Source of the DNA: Kurthia gibsonii | GTDB lineage: Bacteria; Bacillota; Bacilli; Bacillales_A; Planococcaceae | DNA length: 64,000 nt | Assembly: GCF_006539985.1 (NCBI RefSeq) | Contig: NZ_BJOB01000003.1 | Span: 47,827-111,826 of the forward strand | Reading direction: 5' to 3' | In this document: piece by piece, positions 19,196-31,181 of the stretch | Layout of the letters: each line of letters starts with the position of its first letter | Numbering within the stretch: the first letter of the stretch is position 1 | The notes under the pieces: generated by a model | Told to the model about the DNA's origin: nothing | Databases searched by the model: none | Seen by the model: the letters and a program-made list of their open reading frames with translations, nothing else | Translations under genes and position numbers: made by a program

Positions 19196-20295
19196 AAACG
19201 AGAAAATTAATTTTAGAAAATGGTGAAGTATTTGAAGGAACAGCATTTGGTAGCGAGAATGGATCAGATGGTGAAGTAGTATTCACAACAGGAATGACAG
19301 GTTACCAAGAAACAATGACAGACCCATCATTCTGCGGTCAAATTGTAACCATGACATACCCATTAATCGGGAACTACGGCATGAACCGTGATGACTTTGA
19401 AACAATTGCTCCAGCAATTAAAGGTTTCGTTGTACAAGAACTAGCAAAAACACCATCAAACTTCCGTTCAGAGCGTACAGTTGATGAATTCTGTAAACAA
19501 AAAAATATCCCTGGAATTGAAGGAATTGATACGCGTAAATTAACACGTATGATTCGTACAGAAGGTTCTGTAAAGGGTTATATTACAGCTGTTGGCGAAG
19601 AAGTAAATGTGGAAGAAGTAGTAACACGCCTACAAAATACAACATTCCCAACAAACCAAGTTGAGCAAGTATCGACAAAATCAGCTTATCCATCACCAGG
19701 TCGCGGTAAAAAAGTAGTCTTAATGGACTTCGGTATGAAACATGGTATCTTACGCGAATTAAATAAACGTGACTGTGATGTAGTCGTTGTACCTTACAAT
19801 ACAACAGCAGAAGAAATTCTATCATATAATCCAGACGGTATTATGTTATCGAATGGACCTGGGGATCCAAAAGATGTACCAGAAGCAGTTGAAACAATCA
19901 AAGCACTAATCGGACAATTGCCAATCTTCGGTATTTGCTTAGGTCACCAACTATTTGCTTTAGCAAGTGGCGCAGACTCATTCAAACTAAAATTCGGTCA
20001 CCGCGGTGCAAACCATCCAGTTAAAGACTTAAAAACAGGTCGTACAGAATTAACGTCTCAAAACCATGGTTACGCAGTTGACCCAGATTCATTAGAAGGA
20101 ACAGATTTAGAAATTACACATGTTGCACTAAATGACGGTACAGTTGAAGGAATACGCCATAAAGTACATCCTGTATTCACAGTGCAATATCACCCAGAAG
20201 CATCACCGGGACCAGAAGATTCAAATCACTTATTTGACGAATTTATCGAATTAATGAATACACACGCTGGGAAGGAGCAATCACAACATGCCTAA
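19192..20295 (+). CDS. carA: Carbamoyl-phosphate synthase, glutamine amidotransferase (small) subunit
   Basis: Hydrolyses glutamine and passes ammonia to CarB. 367 residues: N-terminal CPSase-small domain ([27 protein letters not shown]) and a class I glutaminase domain. The nucleophile is C249 in FGICLGHQL, and the His-Glu pair lies in [11 protein letters not shown] choose ATG 19192, eight nt after GGGAGG and overlapping the pyrC stop, over an in-frame TTG five codons upstream. It overlaps carB by eight bases. Confidence 0.97.
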   Translation: MKTRKLILENGEVFEGTAFGSENGSDGEVVFTTGMTGYQETMTDPSFCGQIVTMTYPLIGNYGMNRDDFETIAPAIKGFVVQELAKTPSNFRSERTVDEFCKQKNIPGIEGIDTRKLTRMIRTEGSVKGYITAVGEEVNVEEVVTRLQNTTFPTNQVEQVSTKSAYPSPGRGKKVVLMDFGMKHGILRELNKRDCDVVVVPYNTTAEEILSYNPDGIMLSNGPGDPKDVPEAVETIKALIGQLPIFGICLGHQLFALASGADSFKLKFGHRGANHPVKDLKTGRTELTSQNHGYAVDPDSLEGTDLEITHVALNDGTVEGIRHKVHPVFTVQYHPEASPGPEDSNHLFDEFIELMNTHAGKEQSQHA

Positions 20296-23200
20296 ACGCC
20301 AAGACATTCAATCCATTTTAGTAATCGGTTCAGGTCCAATTGTTATTGGACAAGCCGCAGAATTTGACTACGCAGGTACACAAGCTTGTTTATCTCTTAA
20401 AGAAGAAGGTTACCGTGTTATTCTAATTAACTCAAATCCAGCAACAATTATGACAGATACAGAAATTGCTGATAAAGTTTACATCGAACCAATCAGCTTA
20501 GAGTTTGTATCACGTATTCTTCGTAAAGAACGTCCAGATGCAATCCTACCAACATTAGGTGGTCAAACAGGTCTGAATATGGCAATCGAGCTACATAATT
20601 CAGGAATTCTTGATGAACTAAATATCGAAATCTTAGGAACAAAATTAGATGCGATTCACCAAGCCGAAGACCGTGATTTATTCCGTAACTTAATGTATGA
20701 ACTAGATGTACCAACACCAGAATCAGAAATCATTCACACAGTGGAAGAAGCACAAGCTTTCGTAGACCAAGTTGGTTACCCTGTAATCGTTCGTCCAGCA
20801 TTTACACTTGGTGGAACAGGCGGCGGTATTTGTGAAAACGAACAAGAACTTCACGAAATCGTTGCTTCTGGTTTAAAATACTCACCTGTAACACAATGTC
20901 TACTTGAAAAGTCAATCGCAGGTTATAAAGAGATTGAGTATGAAGTAATGCGTGATTCAAAAGATAATGCAATCGTTGTATGTAACATGGAGAACGTTGA
21001 CCCTGTAGGGATTCACACAGGTGACTCAATCGTAGTTGCACCGTCTCAAACATTATCAGACCGCGAATACCAAATGTTACGTAATGTATCATTAAAAATC
21101 ATTCGTGCATTAGGTATTGAAGGTGGATGTAACGTACAGTTAGCACTTGATCCACATAGCTTCAACTACTACATTATCGAAGTAAACCCACGTGTATCAC
21201 GTTCATCAGCACTTGCTTCAAAAGCAACAGGTTACCCAATTGCAAAATTAGCAGCGAAAATTGCGGTAGGTTTAACATTAGACGAGATGATTAACCCAGT
21301 AACAGGTAAAACATATGCTTGTTTCGAACCAGCACTTGACTACATTGTAGCGAAAATTCCACGCTGGCCATTTGATAAGTTCGAAGGTGCAAAACGTAAT
21401 CTTGGAACACAGATGAAAGCAACAGGTGAAGTTATGGCAATTGGTCGTAACTTTGAAGAAGCGATGTTAAAAGCAGTTCGTTCACTTGAAACAGGACACA
21501 AGCATCTTGAAATGAAGCATGCAGAAGAATTAACAGACGAGTGGATTCAAAAACGTATTACAAAAGCAGGCGATGAGCGCTTATTCTTCCTAGGAGAAGC
21601 ATTACGCCGCGGTGTTACAATCGAGCAAATTCATGAATGGTCACAAATTGATTTATTCTTCTTAAATAAATTTAAAAACATTGTAGATTATGAAGAAGTA
21701 CTTCGTAACAATGTAAAAGACGTCGAAACATTACGTCATGCGAAGAAAATTGGTTTTGCAGACGAAACAATCGCAAAATTATGGGGCATGAAAGAAGAAG
21801 AAGTATATGACTTCCGTAAAGAACATGGTATCATTCCAGTTTATAAAATGGTTGATACATGTGCAGCTGAATTCGAATCAGAAACACCATACTTCTACGG
21901 AACATATGGCGACGAAAACGAATCAATCAAAACAGATCGTGAATCTGTAATCGTACTTGGTTCAGGTCCAATTCGTATCGGACAAGGTGTAGAATTTGAC
22001 TATGCGACAGTACACTCTGTATGGGCGATTCAAGAAGCAGGATATGAGGCAATCATCATCAACTCAAACCCTGAAACTGTATCTACAGACTTCTCAATCT
22101 CAGATAAACTATACTTTGAACCATTAACAATTGAAGATGTTATGCACATCGTTGATTTAGAACAACCAAAAGGCGTTGTTGTTCAATTCGGTGGTCAAAC
22201 AGCAATCAACTTAGCAGATAAACTAGAAGCACGCGGCGTTAAAATCTTAGGTACATCATTAGATGATATCGACCGTGCAGAATCACGTGACCGTTTTGAA
22301 GCAGCATTACACGAAATTGGTATTCCACAACCACTTGGTAAAACAGCTACAAACACACCAGACGCTGTAGCAATTGCTGAGGAAATCGGTTACCCTGTAC
22401 TTGTTCGTCCTTCATATGTATTAGGTGGACGTGCGATGGAGATTGTTTATAATACGCCAGAACTTGAGCACTACATGGCGACAGCAGTAGAAGCTTCACC
22501 AGAACATCCAGTATTAATCGACCGTTACTTAACAGGTAAAGAGATTGAAGTCGATGCAATCTGTGACGGCGAAAATGTATGTATCCCTGGTATCATGGAA
22601 CACATTGAGCGCGCAGGTGTTCACTCAGGTGACTCAATCGCTGTGTATCCAACACAAGATTTATCACAAAAACATATCGACACATTAGTAGACTACACAA
22701 CACGTTTAGCAAAAGGTTTAAACATTAAAGGATTAATGAACATCCAATATGTTATCTCAGATGACGTTGTTTACGTAATCGAAGTCAACCCACGTGCTTC
22801 ACGTACAGTGCCATTCTTAAGTAAGATCACAAACATTCCAATGGCAAATGTTGCGACAAAATCAATCTTAGGTCAATCAATTGTAGAACAGGGATATCCA
22901 GTAGGTTTAGCGCCTATTAAAGACGGCGTATTTGTAAAAGTTCCAGTATTCAGCTTTGCAAAACTTCGTCGTGTTGATACAACATTAGGACCTGAAATGA
23001 AATCAACGGGTGAAGTTATGGGTAAAGACTCAACACTTGAAAAAGCATTATACAAAGGTTTCGTTGCAGCAGGTATGAAGATTGAAGATCATGGTTCAGT
23101 ATTAATGACTGTATCAGATAAAGACAAAGAAGAAGCAACAGAACTAGCAAAACGTTTTGTTAATATCGGTTATAGCATTTTAGCAACACCAGGTACTGCG

Positions 23201-23464
23201 GCAGCACTTGAAGAAGCAGGTGTACAAGTACAAGTAGTTGATAAAATCGGCTCAAACGGCCCAACATTATTAGATGTGATTCAAAAAGGTAACGCACAGC
23301 TTGTTATCAACACATTAACAAAAGGGAAGCAACCAGCACGTGACGGATTCCGAATTCGTCGTGAATCAGTAGAAAACGGTGTAGCTTGCTTAACTTCACT
23401 TGATACAGCAGAAGCAATCTTACGAGTAATTGAATCAATGACATTCACAGCAGAACAAATGTAA
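20288..23464 (+). CDS. carB: Carbamoyl-phosphate synthase, large subunit
   Basis: 1058 residues, the complete duplicated enzyme. Two ATP-grasp halves begin [22 protein letters not shown] (about 10-32) and [20 protein letters not shown] (about 553-573). The oligomerisation domain lies between them, and a C-terminal MGS-like allosteric domain runs from about 930. It makes carbamoyl phosphate from bicarbonate, ammonia and two ATP. Being in the pyr operon, it is the pyrimidine-specific copy (PyrAB). Length is close to the staphylococcal enzyme. Confidence 0.98.
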   Translation: MPKRQDIQSILVIGSGPIVIGQAAEFDYAGTQACLSLKEEGYRVILINSNPATIMTDTEIADKVYIEPISLEFVSRILRKERPDAILPTLGGQTGLNMAIELHNSGILDELNIEILGTKLDAIHQAEDRDLFRNLMYELDVPTPESEIIHTVEEAQAFVDQVGYPVIVRPAFTLGGTGGGICENEQELHEIVASGLKYSPVTQCLLEKSIAGYKEIEYEVMRDSKDNAIVVCNMENVDPVGIHTGDSIVVAPSQTLSDREYQMLRNVSLKIIRALGIEGGCNVQLALDPHSFNYYIIEVNPRVSRSSALASKATGYPIAKLAAKIAVGLTLDEMINPVTGKTYACFEPALDYIVAKIPRWPFDKFEGAKRNLGTQMKATGEVMAIGRNFEEAMLKAVRSLETGHKHLEMKHAEELTDEWIQKRITKAGDERLFFLGEALRRGVTIEQIHEWSQIDLFFLNKFKNIVDYEEVLRNNVKDVETLRHAKKIGFADETIAKLWGMKEEEVYDFRKEHGIIPVYKMVDTCAAEFESETPYFYGTYGDENESIKTDRESVIVLGSGPIRIGQGVEFDYATVHSVWAIQEAGYEAIIINSNPETVSTDFSISDKLYFEPLTIEDVMHIVDLEQPKGVVVQFGGQTAINLADKLEARGVKILGTSLDDIDRAESRDRFEAALHEIGIPQPLGKTATNTPDAVAIAEEIGYPVLVRPSYVLGGRAMEIVYNTPELEHYMATAVEASPEHPVLIDRYLTGKEIEVDAICDGENVCIPGIMEHIERAGVHSGDSIAVYPTQDLSQKHIDTLVDYTTRLAKGLNIKGLMNIQYVISDDVVYVIEVNPRASRTVPFLSKITNIPMANVATKSILGQSIVEQGYPVGLAPIKDGVFVKVPVFSFAKLRRVDTTLGPEMKSTGEVMGKDSTLEKALYKGFVAAGMKIEDHGSVLMTVSDKDKEEATELAKRFVNIGYSILATPGTAAALEEAGVQVQVVDKIGSNGPTLLDVIQKGNAQLVINTLTKGKQPARDGFRIRRESVENGVACLTSLDTAEAILRVIESMTFTAEQM

Positions 23465-23487
23465 AAAAAGCGGAGGTGCACGAAACC

Positions 23488-25165
<1,678 letters not shown>

Positions 25166-25166
<1 letters not shown>

Positions 25167-25876
25167 TGAATACAAATCCAATTATCGCACTTGATTTATC
25201 AAGTAAAGTGGAAGTAATCGAATTTCTAGAAGAATTTAATGAAAAACTTTTTGTCAAAGTAGGCATGGAGTTATATTATCAAGAAGGCCCTGCTATCATC
25301 GAAACAATTAAAGAGATGGGACATGACATCTTCCTTGATTTAAAACTACATGATATTCCAAACACAGTGAAGTCCGCAATGAAAGGTTTAGCAAAGCTAG
25401 GTGTAGATCTTGTAAACGTTCATGCAGCAGGTGGTTCACACATGATGCAAGCAGCAATGGAAGGTCTGATTGAAGGCACGCCAGCTGGTCAAGAACGTCC
25501 AGCACTTATTGCGGTAACACAGTTAACTTCTACAACAGAAGAACAAATGCAAAAAGAACAAAATATTTTAACAAGCTTAGATGCGTCGGTGATTAACTAT
25601 GCCGTATTAGCAAAAGAAGCAGGATTAGATGGCGTTGTATGTTCTGTATTAGAAGCAAAAGGAATTGAAGAAGCTTGTGGCAAAACATTCTTTAAAGTAA
25701 CACCAGGAATTCGTTTAGCGGGCGGCGAATCACACGATCAAAAACGTGTAGCAACACCAGACTTCGCAAAATCAGAAGGTTCTACACAAATCGTTGTAGG
25801 TCGTGCAATTACAAAGGCTGAAAATCCAGTCGAAGCATATCATACAGTACAGCAACTATGGGGAGGCAATGCATAA
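25166..25876 (+). CDS. pyrF: Orotidine 5'-phosphate decarboxylase
   Basis: Last step of UMP synthesis. 236 residues. The catalytic Asp-Lys-Asp block is [13 protein letters not shown], near residue 60; [10 protein letters not shown] and [10 protein letters not shown] (phosphate loop) are also present. Shine-Dalgarno AAGGAG. Overlaps pyrD and pyrE by one base each (TAATG). Confidence 0.97.
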
Positions 25877-26508
25877 TGGCAATTCAACACGAAGTAGCAA
25901 AAGGCATGTTAGAGGCAGGAGCAGTAGAATTACGTCCACATGATTTATTCACATGGGCATCAGGTATTAAATCACCAATCTACTGTGATACACGTCTAAC
26001 AATTTCATATCCAACAGTGCGTAAAACAATCGCGCAAGGATTAGCAGCATTAATTCAAGAAAAATTCCCAACATGTGAAGTAGTGGCAGGTACAGCAACA
26101 GCAGGTATTCCACACGCTGCATGGGTGGCGGATATTTTGGAACAACCAATGGTATATGTTCGTTCAAAACCAAAAGGTCATGGTCGCGGAAAGCAAACAG
26201 AAGGTAAGTTCCAAGAAGGTGCAAAAGTTGTTGTAATCGAAGACATCGTATCAACAGGCGGTTCTTCAATTAATGCAGTTGAAGCATTAAATCGTGAAGG
26301 TGCAGAAGTACTAGGTGTTGTATCAGTGTACTCTTATTTATTACCAGCAGCGATTGAGAACTTCGAAAAAGCAGGCGTACCATACTATAGCTTATCTGAT
26401 TTTGAAGCACTTGTAGAAGCAGCAGAAGAAACAGGTGCAATTCAAAAAGAAGATATCCCGGGCTTACTTACTTGGTATAAAGATTTAAAAGCAGGTAACT
26501 TAAAATAA
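25876..26508 (+). CDS. pyrE: Orotate phosphoribosyltransferase
   Basis: Joins orotate to PRPP, giving OMP. 210 residues. The PRPP motif is VVVIEDIVSTGGSS; FTWASGIKSPIYCDTR, GTATAGIPHAAW and RSKPKGHGRGKQTEG are family hallmarks. Start is ATG 25876, on the last base of pyrF, ten nt after GGGAGG; the frame upstream has no better start. It ends the operon and a terminator follows. Confidence 0.97.
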   Translation: MAIQHEVAKGMLEAGAVELRPHDLFTWASGIKSPIYCDTRLTISYPTVRKTIAQGLAALIQEKFPTCEVVAGTATAGIPHAAWVADILEQPMVYVRSKPKGHGRGKQTEGKFQEGAKVVVIEDIVSTGGSSINAVEALNREGAEVLGVVSVYSYLLPAAIENFEKAGVPYYSLSDFEALVEAAEETGAIQKEDIPGLLTWYKDLKAGNLK

Positions 26509-26520
26509 TCGAATAGTAGA

Positions 26521-26554
26521 GGGGGAGTGCTTATAAAGTACTTCACCCTTTTTT
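26521..26554 (+). terminator. Terminator of the pyr operon
   Basis: GGGGG-AGTGCTT pairs with AAGTACT-TCACCC (some internal mismatch), followed by T6. Confidence 0.75.
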
Positions 26555-26671
26555 CGTAAAAGAACGTGACAAAATTCGTAATTCTTGTGAACGACGAGGA
26601 GAATCCATATCTTTTTTTATAAAAAAGGATTAAGATGAAAGGGACTATGTATGTTCAAGGGAGGTTACATA

Positions 26672-26959
26672 ATGACAGATACAGCTCCAGCTTTAAAAAG
26701 TAAAAAAGTTGCTTGGGTTTTATGGTTATTTTTAGGTTTATTTTTCGGTGCACATCGCATTTATTTAAATCGTATGGGTAGTGGTTTAGCAATTATGTCA
26801 CTTGGCTTCTTTACATTTATTTTGTCATTCTTAGCAGTTGGTTTATACGTATTCATAATTCTAGGAATTGTTTGGATTATCGAAGGTATTCGTTTAAATA
26901 AATTAGTTGATCTTGAGAATGCATTTATTTTAAATGGTGGCTATGATCAAGAGGATTAG
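26672..26959 (+). CDS. TM2-domain membrane protein
   Basis: 95 residues. It has a TM2 domain: two or three hydrophobic helices (about 12-31 and 40-75) joined by GAHRIYLNRMGSG, the typical G-x-H-R-x-Y-L turn of the family. Function is unknown in bacteria. Start ATG 26672 follows GGGAGG by eight nt; an ATG seven codons upstream overlaps that site. It stands alone between the pyr terminator and its own terminator, where B. subtilis has cysH-cysP. No partner is evident. Confidence 0.82.
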   Translation: MTDTAPALKSKKVAWVLWLFLGLFFGAHRIYLNRMGSGLAIMSLGFFTFILSFLAVGLYVFIILGIVWIIEGIRLNKLVDLENAFILNGGYDQED

Positions 26960-26961
26960 TC

Positions 26962-27011
26962 AAAAATCATTTTTCTTTTGCGTATAAGACGTAATGGAAA
27001 AATGATTTTTT
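26962..27011 (+). terminator. Terminator after the TM2 gene
   Basis: AAAAATCATTTTTC pairs with GAAAAATGATTTTT over a loop of about 22 nt, with a T tail. AT-rich, so only moderately strong. Confidence 0.6.
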
Positions 27012-27082
27012 ATTTGACAAAAGAAAGAGATTCGATAGAAGATAAAGTCAACGAATAAAGTCGGCTTAAAGGGTGAGGTAGT

Positions 27083-27994
27083 ATGGAAACATTCAAACTA
27101 GATGAACAGACAATCATTGAACGTGTTGTATTAAAAGTAAAAGACTTAACGCGTCAAATTGCATTTTATGAACGAGTAGTAGGATTAAAATGTATTAAGC
27201 GCACACAAGAAGAAGCGTTTTTAGGAATTGACAATCATATTTTAATCGAGATGCGAAAAGTAGCTGAAAAAGAACAACCATCAAAAGGAACAGGGCTCTT
27301 TCACTTTGCTTTACTCTTACCAAGTAGAGAAGCTTTCGCCACTAAATTGTTTCATATACTACAAAATAAAGAAGCGATTGATAGTCCCGAGGAACAAGTG
27401 AAATTTTTGCCGTATTTTGACAAAATAATACCAATCTCACGTTTAGATAGTGCCAGTGATCATGGTTATAATGAATCTTTTTATATCCATGATTTAGAAG
27501 GGAATGGAATTGAAATTTATGCAGATCGTCCGCAAATACAGTGGGGCAATCATGAAAGAGGCGTGAATCACCCTTTAAATTTTAAAGAGCTTGCACCATT
27601 AGCAGATTTTACAACAGATGGTGAATTACCTTTAGGCACAGTAATTGGGCATGTCCACTTGCGATTAGATCGTATGGAAGAATGTGTTGATTTTTACACA
27701 GATATTTTAGGTTTTGAGTTGAAGGAATTAGAGGAACATGTCTTTTTCGTATCATCAAGTGATTACCATCATCAATTAGCAGGGAATATTTGGTCGGGTT
27801 CAGATATTACACACCCGGTAGCTATGCATACAGGACTTCATCATATTGTGTTGGCATTACCAACAGAAGAGGCACTTCAAAAGGCAAAAGACCATATAAA
27901 ACAATTTATTTTAATGCAAGAAGCAACAAATGGATTTTTTGTAAAAGATCCAAGTGGGAACGTTATTTTGTTAAAAGTGAAAGAAATTATGTAG
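27083..27994 (+). CDS. Two-module VOC-family protein, CatE/extradiol-dioxygenase-like
   Basis: 303 residues with two glyoxalase/bleomycin-resistance (VOC) halves. Half one runs about 10-155 (RVVLKVKDLTRQIAFYERVVGL ... GNGIEIYADRP). Half two runs about 185-300 (GHVHLRLDRMEECVDFYTDILGFEL ... LHHIVLALP). Likely metal ligands are the His of GHVHL, a His of FHFALL or LHHIVL, and the Glu of GIEIYADRP. This resembles B. subtilis CatE and quinone-linked dioxygenases, but the substrate is not readable. Shine-Dalgarno GGGTGAGG before ATG. A TTGACA at 27014-27019 lies upstream without a clear -10. Monocistronic in appearance. Confidence 0.78.
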   Translation: METFKLDEQTIIERVVLKVKDLTRQIAFYERVVGLKCIKRTQEEAFLGIDNHILIEMRKVAEKEQPSKGTGLFHFALLLPSREAFATKLFHILQNKEAIDSPEEQVKFLPYFDKIIPISRLDSASDHGYNESFYIHDLEGNGIEIYADRPQIQWGNHERGVNHPLNFKELAPLADFTTDGELPLGTVIGHVHLRLDRMEECVDFYTDILGFELKELEEHVFFVSSSDYHHQLAGNIWSGSDITHPVAMHTGLHHIVLALPTEEALQKAKDHIKQFILMQEATNGFFVKDPSGNVILLKVKEIM

Positions 27995-28425
27995 TAGATT
28001 TACTTTTTATATTCATAACTAAAGGACTAGAATTTCCATAATCATAGAATAAAGGTGATTTCAATACTTTTTATGAGATGAAAGGATAAAAAGTTATTAA
28101 TTAGGATTTATGGGGTAACGTATGTAGGAAGGTAAAATGAGGGGGAGGTGAAATAGCCACTAGGCGAGAAAAATAATCGCTTGTACCGTTTAAATTTTTT
28201 ACAGTGATAAATCATTTGAAAATGGCAGTGCATATTTTTCATAGTTGATCTATTTAGGTTGATAGATCGCCATCGCTATAAAGTGGAATAGGTTAATAAT
28301 GGTTTAATGATGTGACCATATTTATAAAATGATTTTTTGTATTGGATACATGAATTTCTTTCCGTTATAGATAGTGGAAAAAGAAGCGTATGTAAACAAT
28401 CGACATGTAATTCTACATCTAATTA
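27995..28425 (+). other. Non-coding stretch between the VOC gene and the adenylyltransferase remnant
   Basis: About 430 bp of AT-rich DNA with no supported gene. It contains a purine-rich GGGGGAGGTGAAATAG at 28141-28156 that looks like a ribosome-binding site with no start codon after it, and a 7-bp inverted repeat GATCTAT/ATAGATC at 28247-28268. A weak TTG frame from 28337 encodes nothing recognisable before it runs into the remnant. It may be a decayed gene, or the leader of the broken gene downstream. Confidence 0.55.
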
Positions 28426-28462
28426 TACTCATTCATGGGCGAACATGAATGAGTATTTTTTT
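28426..28462 (+). terminator. Perfect hairpin with T7 ahead of the adenylyltransferase remnant
   Basis: TACTCATTCATG and CATGAATGAGTA form a 12-bp perfect stem around a 6-nt loop, followed by seven T. AAGGAG follows at once (28463-28468). Either the terminator of the upstream gene or a leader attenuator. Confidence 0.75.
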
Positions 28463-29248
28463 AAGGAGCGTGAAGGATTCGTCGCAACAGGTCGACAGGA
28501 TCTCTATTCAGATTTAGATGTTACGCTGTTTACAACACATCTACCTAACTAGCTGGAACAATCATCGTGGTTAGATTCTTTTGGATCACGTATTATTATG
28601 CAAACACCTGAACCAATTCAGTTAGAAAATGATTTTGTGTTATATCCTTTTTTAATGTTATTTGAAGATGGGAGCCGTATCGATTTAAAGATGGCATCCG
28701 TATATGCATTTGAAGCGTACTTGAATTGGGAGTCTACTGTTCAAATTGTCATGGATTTAGATCATCGTCTACAAGTTCAACCCATTCCGAATGAACAGAG
28801 TTTTATTATTCAAAAACCATCAGAGCAAGATTTTTTTGAATGTACGAATGAATTTTTCTGGGTAGCTACATATGTAGCAAAGGGAATATTGCGTCATCAA
28901 TTTATGTATGCAGCGAAACACCTTGAAATTATACGAGAAGAACTTTTACGTATGATAGCTTGGTCGATTAGTGAACTACATTTAGAGCGTGTCAATTTAG
29001 GCAATGCTTATAAATATTTACATGAATATATGGATGAACAGGATTTTGAAGAATTACGAACGACGTATGCAATAGGCAGTAGTACAGCACAAAAAGATGC
29101 TCTCCAAACGATGATTACCTTATTTGAACGCTATGCAAAACCATTAGCAGAATCTTATAATTATAACTACTCAGAAGAATGTGAAGCCACGAAGCAATAC
29201 ATCTTAAATATTCTTGAACAAAGAGGTATTGGTATGAAATCAAAATAA
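28463..29248 (+). pseudogene. Broken aminoglycoside 6-adenylyltransferase (AadK/ANT(6)-like)
   Basis: The long 3' part (from about 28552) carries the AadK signature: SFGSRIIMQTPE, LMLFEDGSRIDL, CTNEFFWVATYVAKGILR, LLRMIAWSI and NLGNAYKYLHEYM. An in-frame TAG at 28550-28552 cuts it off from the preceding LYSDLDVTLF piece, which looks like the nucleotidyltransferase DxD. That piece reads ...FVATGRQDLYSDLDV and lacks the usual G-S-R loop residues. No start codon lies in frame after the hairpin, and roughly the first 25-30 family residues are missing. ATG 28598 could open a 216-residue fragment, but it lacks a Shine-Dalgarno site. Family members adenylylate streptomycin; this copy should be inactive. 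Frame and stop are seen; the family is known; decay is inferred. Confidence 0.75.
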
Positions 29249-29254
29249 TGAAGC

Positions 29255-29289
29255 AAAAAGCCTGAGACGATTTTGTCTCAGGCTTTTTT
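29255..29289. terminator. Bidirectional terminator between the remnant and rqcH
   Basis: AAAAAGCCTGAGAC / GTCTCAGGCTTTTTT: strong stem with a 6-nt loop, A run on one side and T run on the other. Serves both converging units. Confidence 0.9.
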
Positions 29290-29294
29290 CAGAT

Positions 29295-30992
29295 TTAAGT
29301 ATTTGCTTGTAATTGCATCACAAGTGCTTCATCTGGTGTTACAAATACTGTTTTTTGTTCAAAGTAAATAACAAAACCAGGTTTTGCACCACTTGGCTTT
29401 TTCACTTGTTTTACCTCTGTATAGTCAACGGGTACAGACGAAGATTCACGCGCCTTACTGAAATATGCAGCGAGTGTTGCTGCTTCTAAAATCGTTTGTT
29501 CATCCGGATCATCTGAGTGAATGACTACATGTGAACCAGGAATATCTTTCGTATGTAACCATGTTTCCCATTTACGTGCAATTTTAAAGGTTAAATAATC
29601 ATTTTGTTTATTATTTTTCCCAACCGAAATCGGCACACCTGTAGAAGATACATATTTTTCTGGTGTTGGTTTCACTGGTTTTTTACGACGTTTCGATTTT
29701 TTTAAGCGCATATATCCTTGTTCTGCTAATTCCTCGCGAATTTCTTCAATATCAGCAGGAGACGCTTGTTGAACTTGTTGTGCAAGCAATTCGAAGTATT
29801 CAATATCTGCTGTCGCAATTTGAATTTGTTCTTCCACTTTGACAAGTGCATGCTTAAACTTATTGTATTTTGCATAATAGCTCTGTGCATTTTCAATCGG
29901 TGTTTTACGTTCACTCAGTGGAATCGTAATCTTATCACCTGTTTCGCTATAGTAATTTTCAACCGTAACAGACTTCGCACCTTTTTCGAATTGATAAAGG
30001 TTTGCCATTAATAATTCACCAAATAATTGATACTGATCTAAGTTTTGAGCGCGTTTTAAATCTTGATCTAATTTTTTTAGTTTCAGTTTCAATTTATTAA
30101 TCTCAGCTTGCAACCAGTTTTCTAAATCGCCTGCTTGTTGTTTTACACGATCACGTTCTGCACGTGCAAAGAATACACGATCGAGTAATTCACTCAATGT
30201 ATTGTAATAGGTTTTTGGTTCTTCAAAGCTATGCAAATCAATTGGTGAGAAAATCACTTTTCTTCCTTGTTCTAAATACGTTGGTTTTGTTCCACCAACT
30301 ACAAATTCATTCACGAAATCGCGGAAGATGGAAACCGTTGGCACTTGTTGTTCTTGCGCGCGAAATAATAATTCATTCGCGTGAAGGGGCGAAAAACCGA
30401 TGAATTGTTGCATGATTTCCTTTGCGTCACGAATTTCAGTGAAGAATTCTGCTAGTTGTTCATCTGTTACTGTAACAGGATTCCACTTATCTTGTTTTGG
30501 CGGTGCAATATAGATAGAGCCAGGGAGAACCGTACGATAACTATTCATAGCAGGTGGTAAGTGTTTCAAACTATCCACAATTTTTTCAGACGCTGCATCG
30601 ACCATAATTAAGTTACTATGACGTCCCATAATCTCAGCATAAATATAACGTGTAATCGGATCACCAATCTCGTTTTTACTCAAAATCGTCAATTTTAAAA
30701 TACGGTCTGCATCGAGTTGTTCGATTGTCTCGATGAAACCACCTTCCACATGTTTACGCAATAAAGAGCAAAACATCGGTGGTTCAGGCGGATTTTCAAT
30801 TGTTTGTTCCGTCATGTGTACACGTGCATATGTTGGATGAATTGAGAATAATAACTTTTTATTTGCTCCATTTGCACGAATCGTAAAGATGACTTCTTGT
30901 GCATTTGGTTGATGCACTTTAGCGATTCTACCTGTAACGAGTTGTTGTAATTCTTTTGTCATTGCGATTGTAAATAAACCATCATAAGCCAT
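29295..30992 (-). CDS. rqcH: Ribosome quality-control protein RqcH (NFACT / FbpA family)
   Basis: Bacterial Rqc2/NEMF homologue that recruits tRNA-Ala to obstructed 50S subunits and adds C-terminal alanine tails. 565 residues from the ATG at 30992 (after GAGGA), giving MAYDGLFTIAMTKEL; the open frame extends 12 codons further without a site. NFACT-N holds the tRNA-binding Asp-Arg pair D96-R97 (LDADRILKL). A helical HhH/coiled-coil middle spans about 270-420, and the NFACT-R domain (GVPISVGKNNKQNDYLTFK, HTKDIPGSHVVI) follows. It is one of two minus-strand genes here. The gene position (yloA) is conserved in Bacillus. Confidence 0.95.
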   Translation of the reverse strand: MAYDGLFTIAMTKELQQLVTGRIAKVHQPNAQEVIFTIRANGANKKLLFSIHPTYARVHMTEQTIENPPEPPMFCSLLRKHVEGGFIETIEQLDADRILKLTILSKNEIGDPITRYIYAEIMGRHSNLIMVDAASEKIVDSLKHLPPAMNSYRTVLPGSIYIAPPKQDKWNPVTVTDEQLAEFFTEIRDAKEIMQQFIGFSPLHANELLFRAQEQQVPTVSIFRDFVNEFVVGGTKPTYLEQGRKVIFSPIDLHSFEEPKTYYNTLSELLDRVFFARAERDRVKQQAGDLENWLQAEINKLKLKLKKLDQDLKRAQNLDQYQLFGELLMANLYQFEKGAKSVTVENYYSETGDKITIPLSERKTPIENAQSYYAKYNKFKHALVKVEEQIQIATADIEYFELLAQQVQQASPADIEEIREELAEQGYMRLKKSKRRKKPVKPTPEKYVSSTGVPISVGKNNKQNDYLTFKIARKWETWLHTKDIPGSHVVIHSDDPDEQTILEAATLAAYFSKARESSSVPVDYTEVKQVKKPSGAKPGFVIYFEQKTVFVTPDEALVMQLQANT

Positions 30993-31110
30993 AGTCAAAT
31001 CCTCTTTCGTTCTAGAGTTTGTCAACACTCCATATAGTTAAATCTAGTGTACCACGTATTGCAAACAAATGTTTTTTTAAAGGATTTTAAAAATTAATTT
31101 TCAAAAAAGA

Positions 31111-31139
31111 TTGACGATTCCTGACATATACTGTTTAAT
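31111..31139 (+). promoter_or_regulatory. Promoter of the M28 lipoprotein gene
   Basis: TTGACG at 31111-31116, 17-nt spacer, TTTAAT at 31134-31139, about 40 nt ahead of the start. Confidence 0.65.
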
Positions 31140-31181
31140 TATTTTGTTTTGAAAATTTTGAATAGAAAAGGAATGTGATTG

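Noticed and set aside
28337..28552. 71-codon TTG frame as a small protein or leader peptide
   Set aside because: No Shine-Dalgarno site, it runs through a perfect terminator hairpin, and its last third is the adenylyltransferase remnant. Treated as non-coding plus pseudogene.
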